Assembly (NCBI GenBank): GCA_905178155.1
Contig: CAJINV010000003.1
Coordinates: 9,865,979 to 9,929,978 of the forward strand
From: Amoebophrya sp. A120
Taxonomy: Eukaryota; Sar; Dinophyceae; Syndiniales; Amoebophryaceae
Length of the DNA: 64,000 nt
Direction of reading: 5' to 3'
In this document: piece after piece, positions 54,661 to 64,000 of the stretch
Numbering within the stretch: position 1 is the first letter of the stretch
Layout: the number at the start of each line of letters is the position of its first letter
Position numbers and translations under genes: made by a program
The notes under the pieces: generated by a model
What the model was told of the DNA's origin: nothing
What the model saw: only the letters and a program-made list of their open reading frames with translations
Database searches by the model: none

Positions 54661-55507
54661 TCAGCCCGCCGGGGCCTGGCAATCTTTTCCAGTATCCGGC
54701 CCGGTTTTTTCCCGTAAAGTTTTTTTGCGCGGACCCTGGGGGCCCGAACGAAAGCAGGCCCCGAGCGCGCTCTGGCGCGGGTGTTTCCATGATGCGGCCC
54801 CGCAGGCGGGATGGTCCGGCCCCCGGGATCCCGAATAAACGGGGTCGGGCATGCCAAGACCATCCGCTGTTTTCCCGCCGTAAATTTCCCGCACATTCCG
54901 TGTCGATTCCCCGTAAGTCCCCCCGTAAATCCCCGACGAAAACCCCGATCGACCTCATATAGCACCAAAAAAATCAAAATTTTTATCCCGTAAATCCGCC
55001 GTAAATCCCTGGTAAGTTCCATGGTAAATTCCCTGGTAAATTCTCTGGCAAATTCCCCGTAAATTTTTTCACAGTGAAATCGCACACGATTTCACGTGAC
55101 AAAATTTACGTGGAATTTCCGTGGAATTTACGTGGAAATTTACGTGGAATTTACGTGGAATTTACGGGGTGCTTTACGTGGAATTTACGGGGATTTTTTT
55201 TGGGTGTTTACGTGGCAACTTACGGGGAATTTACGGGGAATCTTGGGGGGGTGGGAACTGCGGACCCGCCTTCGCGGTCCGAGAAAAGCCGGAAGTGGCC
55301 AGCGCCCGCGCGGGCCGCTGCGCAGGCCTGCCACAGTCCTGGCAGGAGGCTGAACCACGCGGCGCCACGGGAGGGCGCCTCCGCGCTAGCCTCACAAAGC
55401 CGAACAAACCACGGCACCAACGCAGCCCCGGCCGCATGCAAAAAAAAAATTTACGGGAAAAACCCGGCAGATTCCCGGCGGCTTTTTGCCAGGGCCTGGC
55501 GGGCTGA
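54661..55507. mobile_element. 847-bp foldback element with TIRs and 6-bp target duplication
   Basis: Ends TCAGCCCGCC / GGCGGGCTGA, with roughly 65-bp imperfect terminal inverted repeats sharing GGGTTTTTCCCGTAAA-type blocks. The flanking 6-bp duplication GCGAGT lies at 54,655-54,660 and 55,508-55,513. The interior is a giant inverted repeat centred near 55,083 (TGAAATCG/CGATTTCA) made of GGAATTTACGTGG-type 12-bp repeats. There is no transposase. It sits inside coding sequence; deleting it with one target copy gives one continuous frame. Confidence 0.9.
55086..55250. repeat. GGAATTTACGTGG repeats
   Basis: About ten copies of GGAATTTACGTGG or GGAATTTACGGGG at 12-24 bp steps; the complementary form (CCCCGTAAATTCC-like) fills 54,880-55,070. 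They form the arms of the foldback element. Confidence 0.88.
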
Positions 55508-58500
55508 GCGAGTTGAGCGGCCCATCGTAACAGCGCCTCCTCTCTTTCGGCCTCCGGTGGAATCCACGCGTGGCAGTCGGCCGCCGGCAGTCCAAGTTCA
55601 ACGACTCGTAGGAGTTCTTCGTACAGGTGCAATCCGATGCGGAGTTGGTTGCACAGGTACTCAGTGTACCAAGTATCGTCGATGTCGTTGCCATTCCACC
55701 ACCCCGCCTCCTCAGCCCGGACGGCCGCCTGAAACCTGGGGTGCATTGAGTCCGGTATTTTGGTTCCATCACAGGGCCGCCGTTCCCGCGTCATGCCTTG
55801 CAGCCCGACAATGTGCTGGATCTTGCTCGGTTCCTCGGTCGACTCCTTGGGGTGGTCAGCACGCGTTTCCTCCGCCTCGACGACCGAGTCCGCGTCAACG
55901 GTTTGCACGGCTGCCGACGTCGTTGTCTTGCTTTCCACGGCCGCTGGTCCCGAGTCCGCATCCGCAGTCGAGTTCATCGTCGTCCCAACCGAGTCGTCAG
56001 CGCCGCCCTGAGGTTCCGCATTGCGTGGTGGAAATAACTGCAATTCGTCATCCGTGATAGCCAAGGCCGCCTGGAGCGGGGCGATGCTTTCTCGATGCGG
56101 CAGGATCGTAAACGTCTCTCCCTCTTCCTTGCGATACTTCAGATAATTGATCAGCGGCCGGATGATGTAACGAACGTCCATCGGGACGCTACTGTTGTAC
56201 GTGAACTGCCGCCCGAGCTCCGGCCGCACTGTGTCGTCGACGAGGCACAGCCGGTTTAACACCGTTTCACAGTACTCCTGGTCAGCCTTCACCAGCGGCG
56301 ACGGCGGCGTGACCGTACTCCCGTTGTTCCCGACCACTCGCTGGAGTGCGTCTTCGGCGTAAAAGCCCTGTGCAAATGCGGCTGTGGCATAGCCAAGGGC
56401 TGACAGCATGTTCCCGGCAAGCTCCAACGGTAGAGCGGTAATGCCCATCATCCGCACAGGTTGCGCTTGCTCATCCGGTTTGGCCGCAGGGTCAGGAGTG
56501 GGGTCAAACTTGATCTCATATACCTTGCTGCGCTCATGGAGCTGGGTAGCGATGTTGGGCAAGTGCGCGAGAAGCCGCACGCTGAGCGGATCCGTGGCTT
56601 TCTCGTTGTCGTAGTCTTTTCCCAGATCGTGTGGATAAGACGCCCCCGACGGCAACGTGGGTGTGACGTCTGCGACCGTGATATAGCACTTGGCGGCGGG
56701 GAAGTACTTGCGGATCGAACCGCTCGTCGGCGGCATCAACGCGAGCTGGTTCAGAAAGCAGAGATCTCCCTCGATGATGTTTCCCCGCGTGTTCCCGCTG
56801 GTGCGCGACATGTACTCGGTCTTGTCCCCCAGACCGTATGATGTTCCGTTGTACGGCAGATTCCCCTGGTCGACGTTGTGGACAAAATGCTGCGCCAGTT
56901 TGCCTGCTTTCGTGTAGTAGAAGGGCTGGTAGTCACAGTAGCCGTCCTGCTCCGTGCCGACCGTCATCGACGTGGTGGCCCGCCACACGTGGACCATACT
57001 TTTTACAGGCGTGAGCACTTCAGCGAACCGCCGGCACGCGTCATTCAGCCGTTCTCGCAACTTGTCATGCAGTAGCGCATCTCCGACTTTCCCACCGGCG
57101 AGGAACACCGAGTTGAAAAACGTTCCGGTGTCAACGAGTCGTAGCCGGTGTCGGGGTTGGGTGCGGTATTCTTGTAAGAGCGTGCACATTTGCCCGCCCG
57201 TCAAGTCGGCCTCTTCGGGAATCGTGATGATCCACCGCCAATCCGCCATACAGTCCTCCTCCGTGGGATGGGCCTCGCGTGGCACAAACCTGGACCCCTT
57301 GGTGGCTTTCTTTGGCGACCCGCTCTCGGCGGCGTCAGCGCCGACTTCCCCGATGGTTCCGCAGTCCTCGGTCCAGAGTGCGATTTTGCGTACCACCCCG
57401 CTACACGGCTGCAGATGCGGCGGCAGCTCCTTGACGAGCATGCTCAGCACTCGACTCTTGAAGACCCGCTGCAGGAAATCGCGTTGCGTGCAGGCGGTCT
57501 TGTTCGCGTAGCCGCGCTCGCACATCTGCTGTTCATTGTTCACGTCGAGGTCGGTGGCCCACTGACCCTCTCGCCAGAACTCGGACAGGAACTCGTCGTC
57601 GTGCTCCGTGCAGCCAAGTCGCCACTCGTCGTCGTCCCCGGCCGCAAACCGTCTGGGTTGTTTTGAAAAATTTTCAACCCCCTCAGCCTGGGGAGTTGGC
57701 ATGTTGATGCACCACGTGGATGGAGATGTGAACCCTAGTCCATAATCGATGATAGCTGATTCGATGCCGGACAGCCTGGGAATGCTGCGCTCCTCCGTTG
57801 TGTAGTTGACGTCGATGAAGATGTTTTCGGCGATGGAGCGCGGACGATCCTCTTTGATACTGTGCTGGCAGACTCGCAGACCAACCTCCCTCAGGAAAGA
57901 AGTGTTGGCCAATTCCACGTCGGGGACTAGTTCGAGACAGCGGCCTCGGAGGAGTACAACAAGGCACAGATCGACAGGCTCCGATCTGCGCTGGCGTCCA
58001 AGGTCTGGATCAGCAGCAAAATCAGAATAACACTGTTGTTGCGGCTCCCGGTACTCGGGCGGGTTGATGTAGCCGAGTAATTCGAACTCGTTGCGCACGA
58101 CGGTTTGCAAGAAGCGTCGGGCCAGCGCCGCGACGGACGGCGGTGCCTCGTCTAGCGGGTCAAGCGGAGGGTCAAAGTAGATGAACTCCCGCACACAGCC
58201 GGGGCACGTCATTCGGAGTTGGTCGTCGGTTGCGTGCGCGCGACATGTTGGACACGGGGTAATGTTCGCTACGGCAGACAAACCGTACGGAATTTCGAAC
58301 TCCCATGGCCGTGGAATGCTGATGCGATTGCCGCCGTTTGCGTGTCGTTTCTCGGGAACGAGCATCAGGTGGACTCGCAGAGGCGTAGTCGGGGTCTGCT
58401 CGTAATGCGGAATGCCCAGTGCTCGGGCACATTGCTGCAAGCTGGCCACACTGCGTCGCGTTTCCAGCGGCAGGCTGCGCACGTTTTCACGTATACGCAT

Positions 58501-59958
58501 GAGTGACCGTAACTCCAGTTCGGCGCTCTCGTCACGCGGAGCCACAGAGTGTTCGAGTGCAAGAACAGCAGGCTCGAACTCGAAGAACTTGGGATCATAG
58601 TGTGGTTGATCGTCCGGCTCGCCTGGTGGAGCCGGCTCCGGCGGTAGCCCGACTGGCTGTTGGAGATCCGCAAGTCTGCGGTCGCGCTTTGCCTCCTCGC
58701 GGTCCGTGGTGAGTTCTTCTACGCATGCATGCGTGTGCAGAACATTGGGGGTGGCCTTCTCGGATGGGATGACGTGAGCGCCCGCGTACTTGAGGCTGTC
58801 GACGGGCTCGCCGTAATACAGATTGCGCTGCCGACGCACGAATGTTTTGTCTCCGAGAAAGATGTCCGCGGTCAGCAGCTCGTCCGCTGGAAATGAATGC
58901 CGTGTTTTGACCATCTGCTGGAAACGAAACCGCGTCAACACCGGATCCGCGCCCGAAAAGATGTTGATGACCTGCCGAGCCATGCTTGGGGAGCGATCCT
59001 GACACGCTTTGCACCCAGTCACGAGATTGTGAGTACGGCGGGGATGCGGCAAACCAGCCGACTTCGTGAGAAGCGTTGCCACGCGTTTCAGTGCAGTCTC
59101 GAACACGTTAGTTCGCAGCTCGGGGCGATCCGAATTGAACTGGATTGGCACAACGTAGCACCGGTCGTTGTCCTCTGGCGTTTCCTCCTTTGGGGCCAGC
59201 TGGGGCGCGCAGCATACGTAGAACGTACTGGTGGCGGTTCCCTGCCAGTCAAACTTGAATTCTGCGGAAGCGATATACAGTGCGACTGGGTATGACGTCG
59301 TGACGTGTAGCGTGCCTACATGCGTCGCTCCGTGAATCGACGAAGCGGACGCCCCGCACTCAAATCGACTGGGAATGGCCATCGCACTGGGTCGATGCAC
59401 GTCGAGTTTGGTGCCCATCATGTACGCATCTACCCGCTTGACGATAGCAGACTCCGCCATGTCAGCTTCGAGTTCGGCGGCCGACTTGGATCGTTTGTGC
59501 TCCGCCGTTTTTTGCGGCAGTCCGGTTTGCCTTGACTTGAACACCGTCGTCAACTGCGTAATGTCGTCTAGGTCGTTCAGCTGCATGACTACGCTCTCGT
59601 CGCGGTGCAGCGCACGCGCCAGTAGACTGTCGGAGTCCTTGCATGAATCGTACCACGACTGGGAGATTAGTATCACGAGCAATTCCTCCGGCCGACTGAA
59701 AAGGGAGGTGGCTCGCTCTCGATGAACGAACCCTGTGTCGCGACTCGCGGCCATCGTGGCAAAGACAATGCGGGCGTCTTGGCCTTGGAACTCGTCCACC
59801 GTACTGCTCTGCCGCACCGTCTTGAGGTTAGACGTTAGTTCTGCTTTCTGCAGCTTGTACGGAGTCAGCGCCACCACGTCGTCCACGTGTTCGTCAATGT
59901 GGTCAGCTCGCCTGGTCTGCAGAAAGTCAATTATCTTGCCGGCGGCCTCCACTTCGTT
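55508..59958 (-). CDS. Giant multidomain gene, helicase C-terminal half and long unknown region
   Basis: Begins in frame with NEVEAAGKIIDFLQ, the element after motif IV of UPF1-like SF1 helicases. VALTPYKLQKAEL (motif Va region), STVDEFQGQDARIVFATMA (motif V) and ATSLFSRPEELLVIL (motif VI) follow. About 1,300 residues then show no family I know, with a zinc-ribbon-like site (CPTCRAHATDDQLRMTCPGC) and several cysteine/histidine pairs (GCKACQDRS). The region ends with a low-complexity acidic linker (near 55,850-56,000) and WIPPEAEREEALLRWAAQLA, where the 847-bp element interrupts it. Codon use and open length argue for real coding sequence. Confidence 0.75.
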
Positions 59959-61834
59959 CCTTGTAGTGCACGTGGTTACTGTTCTCTAGTTTCGGCACAG
60001 GGATCACCACCACTGGGCTGTCGTAGTGCTGGAAGGAGTTTCTCGGACCCCGATTCTGCAGCTTGTGGTCGTGCGCCTCGTTGAACAAAGCCACGTGCCC
60101 GTCGCAGGACCGGTGCACGGAAACCAGCATCACGTCGACCGGTCGCTCCGTGCTTGTGGCCTGCGCGACCCCGTAGCCTCTGGCTTTCTCAAACGGTGGT
60201 AGTTGGTTCTTGTCCCCCTGTTGACTTGACAATGCCCCAGTCTTGTTCAGCTTGGCGATGGCAATGTTGTACTCGAGTTCGCACAATTTCCAGGCCTCGT
60301 CGATGATCTGCCGCACGATCGAGACCCGCTCGGGGATACTGGCTGCTGAGTTCGCGGTGGAGAAGATGACGTCCGCGCAGCATGAAATGATGACTATGGC
60401 CATGACGATCAGGATCGAGCGTGTCTTGCGCAGCGACGCGAGCATCTCTTGCTCCGACCGGCTGGACCCAGTTTTCTGCTGTGACTTGATTTGCGCCCGT
60501 AGCTCCGCAGTGGCTTTGTCGATCTTGTTGATGGAGCCGAAACACGACCAGGGCATGACTTTTCCGAGGTACTTGATCTGCTGATTGATCTCCGCATTCA
60601 CCGCTGCCCCTCCTCCAGCCAGCGCCTGCCGTACGGATGCAATCCACGTCAACGCGAGCAGCCGAGCGTCGATCCGGAGTATGAGGTCGATGATCGGCGC
60701 GTTGCCTCCAGCGCACATGTGCGTCCGCTCGAACTCGCGTTCACAGTTGCGGACTGCGAGCGCCTGCATTGTCGTGACAGCCGTGATCGCCGTGGTTTTG
60801 CCGGCTCCAGGCGGTCCGGTGATGCGGGGCAACGGAAACTCATCTTCCTTAACTCTTTGTAACATCAAGGCGGCTGCAATGCGTTGCTCCTTGTTCAGCG
60901 TCGCAAGGGGTTTCTTGGTGGCGTCAGACAGACTCTCCAACTGCTCGACCGCTACGGAGACGTTCTCATGGCCGGTACCTGCAAGGTGGTACGGCAATAC
61001 AGGGTGTTGCAGAAGCTTGGTCAGCGCTTCTACTTGTCGATCGTACATGGTTTCGGGCTCGAGAATTCCCCCTTGCACTTCGTACGTTTTCCCCGTTTCA
61101 TACCCCAGCTCCCTCAATGACTGCAGGAACGGGCACGCGGGCATGCCGGCCCGACTGGGCATCGAGTACACCTTGTGCGTCCCGCCACCATCAAGTGGCA
61201 GTTGAAGAAAAAGTAGCGACCGTCCGAGCTGCGGCGGCACGGCAAGTCCGTTTTTCTTGTTGACCCACACGACGCCGCACGGTTCACCGTCGACTGATTC
61301 GAGCGCGCTGACGCTGATGGACAACGGCGCTATCTCTCGACCGCAATTTTCGTTCCGCGTCGCGTGCCGTTCAATGTAGGACAGTTGCTCCATGTGCTGG
61401 AGGTAGCGACGTGGATCTTGACGAATGAGTGCAGAAGGTCCGAGCTTGATTGGATCTGCAGGAGCTTTGTAGATGGTCGTCTCGACTTGCTCGACGAAAC
61501 CGGCACCGATTTCGTAGGCTCCTCCGAGAAGATTGTCGTGTAATACTGATGCGACGTGTGCGTCCTCGGTGCCTTCGGGCACGTGAAGACTGCAGTGCCC
61601 CACCTCGTCGCTAGAAGTGAGATGTACGCGCACCCAGCCGCTCTCCGGCGCGTCGTCAGGGACGCACGACGGACGACTGACTGCATCAAAATAGATCAGT
61701 TCTTCTTCGATCGTTAAGACTTCTTCGTAGTGTTCGTAATTGTCCCGGCGAGTAGTTTCTTCTGTAAGTATTGCAGTCTTGCTGGTTCGAATGTGACTGC
61801 TCCGCACTACCCTTATAGCCGTGTTGATTCGAAT
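59959..61834 (-). CDS. Giant multidomain gene, helicase N-terminal half
   Basis: Runs in the same frame as the preceding segment beyond a TAG at 61,837-61,835. After about 280 residues of unknown sequence come the Q motif region (LNKEQRIAAALML), Walker A (ITGPPGAGKTTAI), motif II (IIDEAWKLCELE), motif III (QQGDKNQLPPF) and motif IV (VMLVSVHRSCDGHVALFNEA). Together with the next segment this is a complete UPF1-like SF1 helicase; this class unwinds RNA or DNA 5' to 3'. The frame stops at 59,927 unless one base (G at 59,959) is skipped. Confidence 0.8.
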
Positions 61835-61837
61835 CTA

Positions 61838-63997
61838 CCGTCTTACACACAGTCGCCACTTGTGAGACTGCGTTGCGAACGGAAAATTTGACGCCGGCAG
61901 CTCGGTGTTTTGATGCGACTTGTTCTGGGCACGACTAGATCCCTGCGTGAGCCCGCTGCTCGGCCGCTCATTTGGAGTTGAATTGTAGTTGTTACCGGAA
62001 CTGGAACCAGGACTGGAGTCGTTGCCGTTGCCGGCGGAGCCACCTCCACGCCAGTTGCTGTCGGACTCGGCACGGTTCCCGCCAGACGCGCTCTTGCTGC
62101 CGCCCCCCTGGTTGTTGCTCCAGCCTCCGCTGTTCCACTTGTTGTTGTTGTTGTAGCCCTTCCATTTGGTGTTCTGCTCTTGCTTTGGAGCGACAACTTC
62201 ACGGCTCTTTCCTCCGGCGAAAGTCTCCGGCGAGAGGTGCGATAGCGTGATCTTGTTCTTCTTGCCGGCATCGATCAGTTGCTTCGTCACTTGCGCCTTC
62301 TCCAATGCCCTCGACGGACCGCCGTAGCGGATCGCGCACTTGTCGCACCAGAACGCGCCGCTATCGGCGGTTGCACTCGCGGGGAAGTTCTGCTCATGCG
62401 TGCGCGTGTCCTTATGCGTCTTCTCGATTATTTCATTGAGGGTCGCGCTCTCCAAACCAGCAAAGCGCTGATCGCCCGCCTTGGCACGACTTTGTATGTG
62501 GAGCACTGCTTCCCGTTGCAACGCGTGCCACTCCTGATTCTCCACCGTGTGCTTCACATCCTCCCACCGCAAACCCGCTAATTCGCACGCCCGTTCGCAC
62601 CAGAACTGGACGAGTTCCTTGAGGTTCTTGAAGCCGGAGGCCACGTGTTGGTGAACGCAGTAGATGCCATACGGGCACGCAGAGCAATTTTTCCACTTTG
62701 ATTCTCCATTCCACATCATTGCTCCTAATCCGAGAAAATCGAGGAAACATGCCGCCCAATGATTACGTCCGCGAAAGGTCCCGCGCATCGTCGTAATCGT
62801 AATCACTGCTTCGCCACGCTCATTCAAGCGAAGTTCGTACGCAAACTTGGCTTGTTTCCATTCTTCTTTCACAGTGCCATCGGGGTTTTTGTACGTCATC
62901 GCGCTGCTTGCAACATGCGGATCTTTGGGGAACTCAACCCGGAGTTCGCCGATGCGGCCGTTGCCGTAGTCCACCTGCAGTTCGTACACGGAGCCGGTCA
63001 GACCCTTGGCGCCGAAGGCTGCTTCGTCATCTTTGGAGACCGGAAACGGAGAGCCCGGATTCTCCTTGTTCAGGTACAGCTCCGTGTCGGGGGTGGGCTT
63101 GTTGTGCTCCATGATGTGGTGTGTGCCGGAGGTCTCGAATCCTGGAGCTATGGATTCGCACTGCCCCACCTCGTAGCAGCACGGCGCACCGAACTCCCCC
63201 ACGTAGTCCTCGGCATCATTTCCTTTGGCAGGCGCCGGGGGTGGTGGTCCACCCGGCTTGATGCAGCGCGACTGCGTCACAGTGCCAACCCCACTGGTCA
63301 ACACGATCGAAGCGCCCGCGCCACGCTGTTGACCGTATGGTGCGTGCGGCGGGTCCGTGCTAGCCTCGAGTACACCATCTCCATATTTTCCAGTCGGCGG
63401 CGTCCACTTGTTGCTCCACTTCACGGAGCCACCGTTACCACCCGTGGCACTGCTCTTGGGGTTTTCGGTGGGACTGTTCTTGGTAGACCCCCAGGTCGAC
63501 GGCTTGCCCGGAGAGGGTTTTGGTACGGTGCTTAGTGCGGCTGCCGGCGTTCCACGCTTGCTGCGCAACTCGTCGACTTGATTCATCAACTTTGTTAATT
63601 CCGTTTTACCGGAGTGCGAACGGGCCGAAGGGGGTCCGAGTTGAATGTTACTGGCGATCTGGTAAAAACTGGTATCTGTTTTGCGTTCGATCGTGCCGAT
63701 CATGTCCTCCAGCATTTGTAACGCATCAACTCGACTCTCTTCCCGCTGCATCTGGTCCACTTCGAGGGTCTCGATGATGTTTTGCGAACAGTAGTACGCG
63801 AGTTCCCACCCACGTAGGATGTGCGTTGAGCGGTGAAACCGGAACACCCGCACGCTCTCGTGGCTCTTGTACAACTTCCGGAAGTCCGTGAATCGACGGT
63901 AGAAAGCGTCCAACGTGGTTTGAAACGCTTGCTGCGCGGCTGGGTGCGCCCAGTCGTCCTCGGCCAGACGGCAGAACTTCATGTAGTGGCCGAGCAC
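61838..63997 (-). CDS. Giant multidomain gene, N-terminal part (continues past window edge)
   Basis: About 720 residues, open to the window end, so the start is outside. The first third is helical (LDAFYRRFTDFRKLYKSHES, RVDALQMLEDMIGTIERKTD). A proline/glycine/serine-rich linker follows, then a region with possible zinc sites (WKNCSACPYGIYCVHQHV, FWCDKCAIRYGG). The C terminus is asparagine/glycine/serine-rich (KWKGYNNNNKWNSGGWSNN), as in RNA-binding or gag-like tails. A GTAAGA sequence four codons before the TAG could be a splice donor, with AGCAAG|ACT at about 61,775 as a frame-preserving acceptor. I do not recognise the family. Confidence 0.65.
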
Positions 63998-64000
63998 ACT

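Noticed and set aside
54661-55085. N-terminal 140 residues of the frame leading into DUF4326
   Set aside because: They are read from the foldback element; the repeated EFTREFTMELTR-like text reflects its 12-bp DNA repeats.
55231-55507. C-terminal tail of the helicase-side frame (after WAAQLA)
   Set aside because: This tail is the terminal inverted repeat and arm of the inserted 847-bp element, not gene sequence.

Overview
The window looks like nuclear DNA of a protist eukaryote. Genes are split by long introns, coding sequence is sparse, there are two LTR retroelements and many foldback/palindromic repeats, and every gene-like unit I can support lies on the minus strand. One-directional gene order, irregular intron borders, and an ankyrin protein ending in an aromatic 'WWLDA...GW' module suggest an alveolate such as a dinoflagellate or a syndinian (Amoebophrya-like) parasite. 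That placement is inference, not proof.

Layout by coordinate (all genes minus strand). 3.25-7.95 kb: a two-exon F-box/WD40 gene. 10.4-11.9 kb: a two-exon ankyrin-repeat gene whose product has a hydrophobic N terminus and a KADEL C terminus. 12-21 kb: GC-rich islands with only two weak candidate exons (14.5 and 20.8 kb). 21.2-25.8 kb: a three-exon tyrosine-phosphatase-like gene with a membrane anchor and a damaged catalytic loop. 26.76-34.32 kb: a complete but frameshifted Ty1/copia element with 467-bp LTRs. 35.5-37.6 kb: a beta-propeller-like gene with a C-terminal membrane segment. 41.5-43.1 kb: a dense cluster of palindromes. 43.9-47.8 kb: a gag-only LTR element (TR-GAG type) running into an 822-base assembly gap. 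48.6-53.19 kb: a tandem array of a 1,961-bp unit full of inverted repeats. 53.19 kb to the window end: one very large gene, or degraded polyprotein, whose pieces read gag-like/low-complexity region, UPF1-like SF1 helicase, a long unknown region, DUF4326 and NADAR.

The most interesting region is 53-64 kb. The large reading frame has three kinds of break: an in-frame TAG (61,835) just after a GTAAGA splice-donor-like sequence, a one-base frame change inside the helicase (about 59,959), and an 847-bp foldback element (54,661-55,507) with terminal inverted repeats and a 6-bp target duplication. Removing that element plus one target copy joins the helicase-side and NADAR-side frames. It may be an introner-like element that is spliced, or simply a disruptive insertion. 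The 3' end is cut by the tandem repeat array immediately after the NADAR core.

The copia element and the gag-only element carry the same primer-binding site, complementary to the anticodon arm of initiator tRNA-Met, so the former family could mobilise the latter. Two host genes (F-box and ankyrin) have introns without GT-AG borders, while the phosphatase gene uses GT-AG.
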